From Chloroflexota bacterium (GTDB taxonomy: Bacteria > Chloroflexota > Limnocylindria > QHBO01), in assembly GCA_005880165.1 (NCBI GenBank), contig VBJP01000195.1, forward strand, positions 1-5,203: 5,203 bases of DNA. The letters are read 5' to 3'. The translations under genes were made by a program, and so were the position numbers. Position 1 is the stretch's first letter. Every line of letters starts with the position of its first letter. The notes under the pieces are model-generated. The model saw only the letters and a program-made list of their open reading frames with translations, did not search any database and was not told the origin of the DNA. Shown piece after piece: positions 1 through 5,202 of the stretch.

Positions 1-2
1 CC

Positions 3-668
3 TACATCCCAAGGATGGGCCTGGCGCCGGAGCTGGAAACGCCCGCGCCGGCCTTCGTCGTGGTCTTTGATCAGACGCACCAGTGGGGGCTCCTTCCTGC
101 CCCCCAGCCACTCGCGTCCGGCTTCTTCCCGCTCCCGACCAATGCGCCGAACGAGTTCGACGTCTGCGTGTGGGTCGGCGACCTCGCAAACGGGGACTTT
201 GTTAGTTACAGCGGTGTGGAGATCGCGGGGATGCGCACGACGCTCCCGGGCGCGTCTCTCATTGTCTTTCCGCCGGCCCGCCATACTCCCGTCGGAAGCT
301 GCGCGGCAGAAGCGTGGCCGAAGACCGCGATGTCCTGCGATGCCGCCTTCGCGGTGGGCAACCGAGCGGGGTCCCACATCAACCGAGCCCGGATCTGGCT
401 CACCACCCTCAGTGCGGTGACGACCGCCCTGCACCCCCTCAGGACGATCCGCATAGCCCCGGATACGGAGGCGTGGGTGATCGCGTTCGATGGCTCCTCG
501 CGGTGCTGTCCGGTGCGCGAAGGGAGCGACCTGAGCCCAAGCCCAGAGATAACCTCAACTCGTTGGATCGTGGCCATCGATGCCACTGGACGGCTACCGG
601 GATTCGTCTACTACCTTGATTGGAGTGGGGAGCCGGTTCCCGCTCAATTTCCCGCCATCGCTCCCTAG
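3..668 (+). CDS. Uncharacterised protein, probably 5'-truncated by the window edge
   Basis: The product is not recognised. The frame is open from the left edge to TAG at 666-668. The first ATG is at 15, giving 217 aa, but its AAGG touches the ATG with no spacing and no stop lies before it, so the gene probably begins outside the window. Codons are strongly G/C-ending, as in real genes here. Numbering from the ATG at 15, a strand-like motif recurs three times: FVVVFD near residues 14-19, AWVIAFD at 153-159 and RWIVAID at 183-189. The last two are followed by a turn (GSSR, ATGR). This suggests a small beta-rich fold, loosely like PepSY-type 'W-x-V-x-x-D-x-x-TG' hairpins, but that is inference only. 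Five or more cysteines are present, including an adjacent pair at 164-165 that could form disulphides if the protein is exported. No signal peptide can be judged because the N-terminus may be missing. It converges on the next gene. Confidence 0.6.
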   Translation, partial: YIPRMGLAPELETPAPAFVVVFDQTHQWGLLPAPQPLASGFFPLPTNAPNEFDVCVWVGDLANGDFVSYSGVEIAGMRTTLPGASLIVFPPARHTPVGSCAAEAWPKTAMSCDAAFAVGNRAGSHINRARIWLTTLSAVTTALHPLRTIRIAPDTEAWVIAFDGSSRCCPVREGSDLSPSPEITSTRWIVAIDATGRLPGFVYYLDWSGEPVPAQFPAIAP

Positions 669-678
669 GTCACACCAT

Positions 679-704
679 TGGCCGCCCCTGACCCGGGGCG
701 GCCA
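679..704. terminator. GC-rich hairpin between convergent genes, likely bidirectional terminator
   Basis: Positions 679-688 (TGGCCGCCCC) pair perfectly with 695-704 around a 6-base loop (TGACCC), giving a 10-bp stem of which nine pairs are G-C. A further ACCA/TGGT pairing (674-677 with 710-713) can extend it beyond an internal loop. It lies in the 52-base gap between the stop of the left gene (668) and the stop of the minus-strand gene (721), exactly where a terminator serving both would sit. Neither side has a true run of T, so it is not a textbook intrinsic terminator. Strong stems without U-tracts are common in high-GC bacteria, and the role is inferred from position. Confidence 0.6.
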
Positions 705-720
705 TCGATTGGTGTCGGCG

Positions 721-1378
721 TCAGCTCGTCGAGCCGCTGGGGCTCGAGACCGGTCCCGAAGGGGTATTGCCCTTGTCCCGGCCGGGACGGCTCCAGAGCT
801 TGCCGCTCTGCAGCGCCTTGTCGATCCGGTCCAGGATCGCGTTCTCCCGGTCCTGGGTGATCGTGCCGGCCTTGACCAGCTTGTCGAGGTCCGTTTTGGC
901 GGCGCCCTTGATGGCTGCCGTGACCGTAGCGTAGTCGACGTTCTGGTCCTTGGCAATGTCATTGAGCGACTCCCCGCTCTTGAGCTTGCTCTTCAGCTCG
1001 TCGACCGAGAGGTGCAGCGACGTCGCCGCGGCCTGGCCAATGTCGTGACCGATGCCGGTCTTGACCGTGTTCTTGAACAGGTGCCGGAAGCGGGCGCCGA
1101 AGAGGGCGCATCCATCGCCGTTGGCATTGGCGATCCGCGTCTTTATCGCATCGCCGATCGCCTTCGGGAGGTCGCCACTGGCTACTGCCTTGTCGATCGC
1201 CGCATCGGCGGCTGCCTTGGCGGCGGGCACCAGCGCGGCCTTGTCGACGCCGAGCTGCTTGGCGAACTCGTGCGTCCTGCGTGCCGGGATTCGCGAAGAC
1301 GCTGGTCATCAGCGTCCCGCCGACGATCGCCGATGCGACCAGGGCACCGGCGAAACCCAGGATCTTCAGGCGTTTCAT
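721..1378 (-). pseudogene. Secreted helical-repeat protein gene interrupted by a frameshift
   Basis: The start ATG at 1378 opens MKRLKILGFAGALVASAIVG..., a signal peptide with basic N-end, hydrophobic core and a likely cut after V-F-A (residue 29). The frame stays coherent to residue 35 (GTQD), then becomes arginine-rich nonsense. One frame over, coherent sequence begins at 1272 (HEFAKQLGVDKAAL...) and runs to TGA at 721-723. Skipping one base at 1273 restores a protein of about 218 aa. The mature part shows two related helical units: 'LGVDKAAL...AIDKAVASGDLPKAIGDAI' and 'LSVDELKSKLKSGESLNDIAKDQNVD...LDKLVKAGTITQDRENAILDRI', followed by a Ser/Pro/Gly-rich tail. I know this pattern from secreted proteins of unknown function in Chloroflexota and Actinomycetota. 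The family usually has extra residues between signal peptide and first unit, so part of the linker may also be lost. It is divergent from the two-component genes. A sequencing error cannot be excluded. Confidence 0.72.
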
Positions 1379-1385
1379 CGGTCTA

Positions 1386-1391
1386 TATGTA
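1386..1391 (-). promoter_or_regulatory. Weak candidate -10 element for the secreted-protein gene
   Basis: On the minus strand TACATA ends seven bases before the ATG at 1378 and lies in a small AT-rich island (TACATATAGA) within otherwise GC-rich sequence. The spacing suits a leaderless or nearly leaderless transcript. No Shine-Dalgarno sequence and no -35 box at the expected distance is visible, so support is only compositional and positional. Confidence 0.3.
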
Positions 1392-1467
1392 CCTCGGATG
1401 AAGGTGGGTGGCGGGCTGGAGACGCCCGAACTGGTTGCTGAGCATCGGTCCACGTCGTGAAGAACGA

Positions 1468-1494
1468 GTCAAGATCGCACGCCAAGGTCTTGAC
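1468..1494. promoter_or_regulatory. Inverted repeat, candidate operator over the -35 region
   Basis: GTCAAGATC (1468-1476) and GGTCTTGAC (1486-1494) are inverted copies with one mismatch in nine, separated by nine bases, so the arm centres are 18 bases apart. The right arm overlaps the TTGACA box at 1490-1495. A dimeric regulator bound here could affect the response-regulator promoter and perhaps the divergent gene. OmpR/PhoB-type regulators more often bind direct repeats, and a weaker direct pair GTCAAG/GCCAAG (1468 and 1481) is also present. Which protein binds is unknown. Confidence 0.45.
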
Positions 1495-1528
1495 ATCTCC
1501 TGAATCGCCGGCCATCTAGCATGCGCCG
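1490..1528 (+). promoter_or_regulatory. Leaderless promoter of the two-component operon
   Basis: TAGCAT at 1517-1522 fits the TANNNT form of a sigma-70 type -10 box and is followed by exactly six bases before the ATG at 1529. That spacing would start the transcript on the A of the start codon, as in leaderless genes of Deinococcus, mycobacteria and other high-GC groups. No Shine-Dalgarno sequence precedes the ATG, which agrees. A perfect TTGACA stands at 1490-1495, but the spacer to TAGCAT is 21 bases, longer than the usual 16-18, so it may be a weak or activator-dependent -35 box or coincidental. Confidence 0.55.
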
Positions 1529-2257
1529 ATGAGCCGCGCGGCGCACATCCTGATCGTGGAGGACGAGCCGCGCCTGCGCTCCCTGCTGCGGCTCTACCTG
1601 GAGCGTGATGGCCATCGGGTGACCGATGCGGGCGATGGCCGCACCGCGTTGGCGGCATATGAGGCCGAGGGCGCCGACCTGGTGATCCTCGATCTGATGC
1701 TTCCCGCCATGCAGGGCGAGACGGTGCTGGAGGTGCTGCGGGAGCACGGGGACGTGCCAATTCTGGTCACCTCCGCCAAGCGCACCGATGCCGAGCGCAT
1801 CGCCGGACTGCGGATGGGCGCTGACGATTACCTCGCCAAGCCATTCAATCCGCACGAGCTGACGGCCCGTGTTGCCGCCATCCTGCGGAGGGCGCAGCCG
1901 AATCTCCAAGCCACGGCAGAGATCATCTCGCTGGACGGCGGACGGTTGGTCCTCGACCCGGTCAGCCGGCGGTACACGCTCGCTGGGGACGGACCTGATT
2001 CCGCCGAATCCGGTCGCCTGACGCCCGGCGAAGCGCGGCTGATCGCCGCGCTGGCACGCAACCCGGGCGTGGTGCTCAGCCGCGAGCTGCTGCTCGAGGC
2101 GGTCGCGCGCCGGCCCGACGAGGTGTACGACCGGGTCGTCGATGTCCACGTCGCGAACCTGCGACGGAAGCTGGGGGACGACGCTGGGGCACCGTGGCTG
2201 ATCGAGACGGTGCCGCAGGTCGGCTACCGGCTGGTCGCCGCCCGAGACCCGGAATGA
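1529..2257 (+). CDS. OmpR/PhoB-family response regulator
   Basis: A 242-aa DNA-binding response regulator, the usual size for the family. The receiver domain covers about residues 5-120. The acidic pocket is E11-D12, the phosphate acceptor D55 in VILDLMLP, the switch Ser S82 in PILVTSA, and the conserved Lys K104 in DDYLAKPF. A linker leads to a C-terminal winged-helix domain at about 160-238, with LTPGEARLIAALARNPGVVLSRELLLEAV, the recognition-helix segment YDRVVDVHVANLRRKLG and the wing IETVPQVGYRLV. All catalytic residues are present, so it should be phosphorylated, dimerise and control transcription in the cytoplasm. The ATG at 1529 is chosen because the conserved fold starts right after it and the -10 box is spaced for a leaderless start. 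It overlaps the kinase gene by four bases (ATGA), so the two are one operon and the kinase is the obvious partner. Target genes are not shown by the sequence. Autoregulation or control of the divergent gene is possible. Confidence 0.93.
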   Translation: MSRAAHILIVEDEPRLRSLLRLYLERDGHRVTDAGDGRTALAAYEAEGADLVILDLMLPAMQGETVLEVLREHGDVPILVTSAKRTDAERIAGLRMGADDYLAKPFNPHELTARVAAILRRAQPNLQATAEIISLDGGRLVLDPVSRRYTLAGDGPDSAESGRLTPGEARLIAALARNPGVVLSRELLLEAVARRPDEVYDRVVDVHVANLRRKLGDDAGAPWLIETVPQVGYRLVAARDPE

Positions 2258-3621
2258 CGGGCGAGTCTGCCGGACCACTCACGCCCGCGAGCAGCCGCGG
2301 GGGATCGCTCGCCTGGCGTCTCGGGCTGCTGCTGGGCGGGATTGTGGTAGCGGTCCTGCTGTTAATCGGCCTCGTCGTGAACCGGGTGGTGAGCTCGGGC
2401 TACCAGTCCGTACTGGCCGTCCAGCAGCAGGAGCGTCTCCAAACCGCGGCCGATGCCCTGGTGGACTCCATTTCGCGGCCGGCGCCTGTCCCGCGCGTCC
2501 GCGCGCAGCTCCAGCGGCTCGCGACGAGCCTGGGCGGCGTCGTGACCGTTCTTGGTCCGAATGGACGCGTGATCGTGGCGGCCGGCCAGCGCCCATCCGG
2601 TGACCTGGTCAGCCTTGATGTCCCGATCTCGGCCGATGGCCAGCAGCTCGGGACGCTGCACGCCGACCTGCCCGCCGGCGTCGCCGACCGGGGGTTCCTG
2701 CGGCTCTTCAACCTCACCCTGGTCGGTGCCGGCCTGGTTAGCCTGATCGGCATCGTGCTGCTGGCGCTGTATGGCACCAGCCGGCTCACGCGACCACTGC
2801 GAACCGTGGTGGATGCGGCGCACCGGTTGGGGAGCGGCGACCTGACCGCTCGGGCCCGGGGCGGGCCTGACGGCGAGTCCGCCGAGCTGGCCGACGCGTT
2901 CAACAGCATGGCGGACCGCCTCCAGCGCTCCGAATCCCTGCGGCGCCGTGCCGCCAGCGACATGGCGCACGACCTGGCGACGCCCGCGACCGTCCTCGAG
3001 TCGCAGCTCCAGGCCATGATCGACGGCGTGGTGCCGGCTGACCGCGAGCAGCTCGAAGCGGCGCGCTCGGCGGCAGGCGCGCTGGGCAGCGTCATCGGGC
3101 AGATGGGCGAGCTGGCGAGCGCCGAGTCGGCGCCGCTGCAACGTCGCGTGGAACGGGTGGAGCTCACCCAGCTCGTGGGCGAGGTGGCTCGCTCGCTCGA
3201 GGGGCTGGCCCGCGAGCGCGGCGTGGCCCTCATCGTGGAGCCGGCGGCGGCCACTACATCCGTCTGGCTTGACCGCGACCAGCTGGCTCGAGCGCTGCGG
3301 AACGTCGTGACCAACGCCGCGCAGCACACGCCGGCGGATGGCGCCGTGCGCCTCAGCCTCGCCACAACTCCCGACGCGGTCCAGGTTCGCGTGATGGACG
3401 CCGGCCCCGGCATCGCGCCGGAGGACCTGCCGCACGTCTTCGAACGCTTTTACCGGGCAGACCGCGCGAGGAGTGCCGAGGAGAACGGGAGCCGACAGGG
3501 AAGCGGGATCGGGCTGACCATCGCCCGCGAGCTGGTGACCGCCAACGGCGGACGCATCAGCGTCGAACGCACGAGCGCCGCCGGGACGACCTTCCTCATG
3601 GAGCTGCCGCGGAGCGACTAG
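2254..3621 (+). CDS. Membrane sensor histidine kinase, BaeS-like
   Basis: A 455-aa transmembrane kinase that autophosphorylates on histidine and passes the phosphate to the regulator encoded just upstream. Domains in order: a short cytoplasmic tail; TM1 at about 23-42; an outside sensor region of about 105 residues (43-150) with a PAS-like stretch VTVLGPNGRVIVAAG; TM2 at about 154-173; HAMP at about 174-226; the dimerisation domain with H239 in DMAHDLATP; and the ATP-binding domain with N354 (N box), D382 in DAGPGI (G1), FERFYRADR (F box) and GSGIGL at 416-421 (G2). The H-box reads HDLATP rather than the common HELRTP; the acidic residue after His is kept, so it should be active. There is no cytoplasmic PAS or GAF domain. 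I chose the ATG at 2254 because it overlaps the regulator stop as ATGA; the in-frame extension to 2194 lies inside the regulator and adds only basic, Gly/Pro-rich residues. The signal sensed is unknown. Confidence 0.93.
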   Translation: MTGESAGPLTPASSRGGSLAWRLGLLLGGIVVAVLLLIGLVVNRVVSSGYQSVLAVQQQERLQTAADALVDSISRPAPVPRVRAQLQRLATSLGGVVTVLGPNGRVIVAAGQRPSGDLVSLDVPISADGQQLGTLHADLPAGVADRGFLRLFNLTLVGAGLVSLIGIVLLALYGTSRLTRPLRTVVDAAHRLGSGDLTARARGGPDGESAELADAFNSMADRLQRSESLRRRAASDMAHDLATPATVLESQLQAMIDGVVPADREQLEAARSAAGALGSVIGQMGELASAESAPLQRRVERVELTQLVGEVARSLEGLARERGVALIVEPAAATTSVWLDRDQLARALRNVVTNAAQHTPADGAVRLSLATTPDAVQVRVMDAGPGIAPEDLPHVFERFYRADRARSAEENGSRQGSGIGLTIARELVTANGGRISVERTSAAGTTFLMELPRSD

Positions 3622-3636
3622 TAGTCCCAGCTCCGC
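3609..3636. terminator. Hairpin spanning two convergent stop codons
   Basis: GCGGAGC (3609-3615) pairs perfectly with GCTCCGC (3630-3636). The 14-base loop contains a second small palindrome, GACTA-G-TAGTC (3616-3626), that includes both stop codons. It is the only clear stem where the kinase and acetyltransferase genes meet, so it may serve as a terminator in both directions, but there is no T-run. As the arms also encode the C-terminal residues of both proteins (CGG AGC on each strand), codon coincidence is an alternative. Confidence 0.35.
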
Positions 3637-4190
3637 TTGCGGGAATCGGCCTCCCAGTCCGGTCGCACGATCGCCATCAGGTGCGTGTCGTGGTGCTTGC
3701 CCCGATGGAAGCGATCGTGCCGGAGCAGGACCTCCTTGACGAACCCGACCTTCTCGTAGGAGCGCACGGCGCGCGGGTTGTAATCGAAGACCCGCAGCCA
3801 GATGCGCTCGAGCCTCATCTCCCCGAACGCGAAGTCGAGCAACGCGCGCATCGCGTCGGTGCCCAGGCCCTTGCTCCACGACGACGGGTCGGTAATGAAG
3901 ATGGAGACCTCCGCCGATCCGTTCACGCGGTCGACGTGCCGCAGGCCGACCCCGCCAATCGGTTCGTCGTCTCCGAGGCGGCACATGGCGAATTGAACGG
4001 TCTCCTCGGCCTGGCTGGCGAGCTTCTGGACGAAGCGCTCCCCCTCGGCGCGCGAAAAGGAGCGGGGGAAGCCCGCGAAGTGCGCCAGGTCGGCGTCCTC
4101 GATCGGATGCTCGGTGATGTCTGACGGTTCGATGGCGCGCAGCCAGACCTGCTCGCCGCGGAGAATGGGTCGATCGGGAGCAGGGGACAT
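3618..4190 (-). CDS. GNAT-family N-acetyltransferase, RimJ/RimL-like
   Basis: A 190-aa cytoplasmic acetyltransferase that should move an acetyl group from acetyl-CoA to an amine. The start LRGEQVWLRAIEPSDI is the typical first strand and helix of the Acetyltransf_3 group. AEVSIFITDPSSWSKGLGTDAMRALLDFAF (93-122) is the acetyl-CoA pyrophosphate-binding motif A, with the K107-G-L-G110 turn. ERIWLRVFDYNPRAVRSYEKVGF (128-150) is motif B with the usual N-x-x-A-x-x-x-Y-E-K-x-G-F. Length is normal for the family. This group acetylates ribosomal protein N-termini, amino sugars, drugs or small amines, and the sequence does not tell which. The C-terminal tail is charged. The ATG at 4190 is chosen because it is followed closely by the conserved region; it overlaps the divergent ATPase start. 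The stop overlaps the kinase stop inside CTAG at 3618-3621, so there is no gap on either side. Confidence 0.88.
   Translation of the reverse strand: MSPAPDRPILRGEQVWLRAIEPSDITEHPIEDADLAHFAGFPRSFSRAEGERFVQKLASQAEETVQFAMCRLGDDEPIGGVGLRHVDRVNGSAEVSIFITDPSSWSKGLGTDAMRALLDFAFGEMRLERIWLRVFDYNPRAVRSYEKVGFVKEVLLRHDRFHRGKHHDTHLMAIVRPDWEADSRKRSWDY
4176..4180 (+). promoter_or_regulatory. Ribosome-binding site deciding the ATPase start
   Basis: GGGAG at 4176-4180 lies eight bases before the ATG at 4189 and supports that start over the in-frame GTG at 4228, which has AGGA only two bases away. A second purine run, AGGGGA (4182-4187), is too close to the ATG to be used. The site is inside the coding sequence of the opposite-strand acetyltransferase. 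Confidence 0.45.
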
Positions 4191-5202
4191 GTCCGCGCAT
4201 GGTAGCCGTCGAACGGCCGGCAGGACCGTGGTTGCGCCCGTGCCGGACCCCCGTTACCGTGCCTCCAGCGTGACCGCCTCGCTGGCCGCCTGGTTCTCCC
4301 GATTCCCCGAAGGCTGGTGGGGCTACCACTGGGCGCCGCCCGAGCCGATGAGCGTGGTCCAGATCGTGGGCAGCGGCAGCATCGACCTGCGCCTGATGGC
4401 CACCCTGTGGGCCGTCGTTGCCCGCCGTGGCTCGGTCATGCTCGCCAGCGAAGCGCCACAGGCGGGCAAGACGACGACGCTCTCCGCCCTGGTCGATTTC
4501 CTGCCGGACGAGACGGTGGGCGTCTTCCTGCGCGGCTCCTGGGGCGACTACCGGTGGACCGATGACTACGGGGCGGATCGAGCCTATCTGCTCATCAACG
4601 AGATGAGCGACCACCTGCCCATCTACGTCTGGGGTCGCAACGCCAAGGGAGCCCTCGAGCTCGCGGGGCGCGGCTACGGCCTGGGAGCCACGATGCACGC
4701 CGACTCGTTGGGCGAGGCGATCGAGAGCCTGCGCGAGGGAGTCGGCGCCAGGGACACGGATCTCGCGGGGCTGACGATCTACCTCCAGTTCTCGGCGTAT
4801 CGGACACCCGCCGGCATGTACCGCCGCTGCGAGGAGGCCTGGCACCTGCGGCGAGATCCCGCTGGGGCGCTCGATCCGATCCGCCTGGCCGCCATCGAAG
4901 GCGGCCGTTCCCCACGGCTGACGGGAGCCCAGCGCCTGCCGGTCCCACCTGTCCTGCGCACCGATGGTGGACGCCGGGCTCGATCCTTCATCCATGAGTC
5001 GCTCGGGTACGCCGCGCTGTCAGCCGCGCTGGGCCTCACCGCCGAGGACCTCGAAAGCGAGCTATCGCATCGGTCCGCCTACCTCGCTCGACTGGCCGAG
5101 GAGGGCATCTGTGAGCCGCCGGAAGTGGCAGCCGCCATCGCGGAGTACGCTGACCCGACTCAGCGACCGGACCGCAGCCCTTCCGAAGGAGCCTCCGCAT
5201 GA
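4189..5202 (+). CDS. Stand-alone secretion-type P-loop ATPase (T2SSE/PilT/VirB11-like)
   Basis: A 337-aa protein whose core follows the order of secretion and pilus ATPases. VGSGSIDLRLMATLWAVVARRGSVML leads into a Walker A at 88-95 (EAPQAGKT, K94). LLINEMSDH (134-142) takes the place of the Walker B 'GEIRD' with E138 and D141 kept. GRNAKGALELAGRGYGLGATMHADSLGEAIESL (153-185) matches the family's 'A-x-x-G-H-x-x-x-A-T-x-H-A-x-S-x-x-E-A-x-x-R-L' block with H170. Known members power pilus retraction, secretion or DNA transfer as hexamers at the inner membrane. Oddities: the first P-loop glycine is E88, the usual N-terminal N1 domain is not seen, and about 100 C-terminal residues (helical, ending in a polar tail) have no clear counterpart. 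No pilin or secretion gene is nearby. I use the ATG at 4189 because of the GGGAG site; upstream in-frame ATGs to 4114 lie within the acetyltransferase gene. The stop overlaps the next gene's start, so function may depend on that gene. Confidence 0.72.
   Translation: MSAHGSRRTAGRTVVAPVPDPRYRASSVTASLAAWFSRFPEGWWGYHWAPPEPMSVVQIVGSGSIDLRLMATLWAVVARRGSVMLASEAPQAGKTTTLSALVDFLPDETVGVFLRGSWGDYRWTDDYGADRAYLLINEMSDHLPIYVWGRNAKGALELAGRGYGLGATMHADSLGEAIESLREGVGARDTDLAGLTIYLQFSAYRTPAGMYRRCEEAWHLRRDPAGALDPIRLAAIEGGRSPRLTGAQRLPVPPVLRTDGGRRARSFIHESLGYAALSAALGLTAEDLESELSHRSAYLARLAEEGICEPPEVAAAIAEYADPTQRPDRSPSEGASA
4199..4204 (-). promoter_or_regulatory. Candidate -10 box for the acetyltransferase gene
   Basis: On the minus strand TACCAT (TANNNT form) ends eight bases before the acetyltransferase ATG at 4190, which would give a leaderless or very short-leader transcript. 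This resembles the promoter of the response regulator in the same window. No -35 box is recognisable. The element lies inside the first codons of the divergent ATPase gene. Confidence 0.3.
5186..5191 (+). promoter_or_regulatory. Shine-Dalgarno sequence of the next gene
   Basis: AAGGAG at 5186-5191 lies seven bases before the ATG at 5199, the best ribosome-binding site in the window. It sits within the last codons of the ATPase gene and shows that a further gene is translated from the same transcript. Confidence 0.6.

Larger units (their letters stand above)
1379..1528. other. Divergent intergenic regulatory region
   Basis: These 150 bases separate the divergent secreted-protein gene and response-regulator gene. 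They hold the AT-rich island near 1384-1391, the inverted repeat at 1468-1494 and the promoter at 1490-1522, each listed separately. The stretch 1400-1465 shows no convincing gene or motif. Minus-strand reading continues open up to an in-frame ATG at 1453, but that would put 25 polar residues before the signal peptide, so I treat this stretch as non-coding. Confidence 0.55.

Noticed and set aside
1228..1230. GTG at 1230 as an independent start for the 3' part of the broken secreted-protein gene
   Set aside because: It falls within a conserved helix (AALVPAAKAAAD), with coherent family-like sequence before it back to 1272, so it is an internal valine, not a start.
1264..1284. Programmed ribosomal frameshift in the secreted-protein gene
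   Set aside because: There is no slippery homopolymer or heptamer and no obvious stimulating structure at the switch; mutation or sequencing error is simpler.
580..1401. Plus-strand open frame of 273 aa opposite the secreted-protein gene
   Set aside because: The minus strand gives a signal peptide and family-like helical repeats, while this frame gives Arg-rich sequence with no domain and would also run through the terminator hairpin.
1379..1453. Upstream in-frame ATG at 1453 for the secreted-protein gene
   Set aside because: It would put 25 polar residues before a classic signal peptide; the ATG at 1378 directly precedes the K-R-L-K signal sequence.
1469..2278. Minus-strand open frame of 269 aa opposite the response regulator
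   Set aside because: It mirrors the regulator coding sequence; the plus-strand protein has all catalytic residues, and the antisense product resembles nothing.
4114..4188. Upstream in-frame ATGs for the ATPase (4114, 4117, 4132, 4165)
   Set aside because: These add Ser/Arg-rich residues read antisense through the acetyltransferase start region; the ATG at 4189 has GGGAG at good spacing.
2362..4995. Very long open frame (877 aa) on the minus strand across the kinase, acetyltransferase and ATPase genes
   Set aside because: It is antisense to well-supported kinase and ATPase domains and out of frame with the acetyltransferase on its own strand. Its protein is low-complexity, rich in Arg, Gly, Ala and Gln with no recognisable domain, as expected from stop-poor shadow frames in high-GC DNA.
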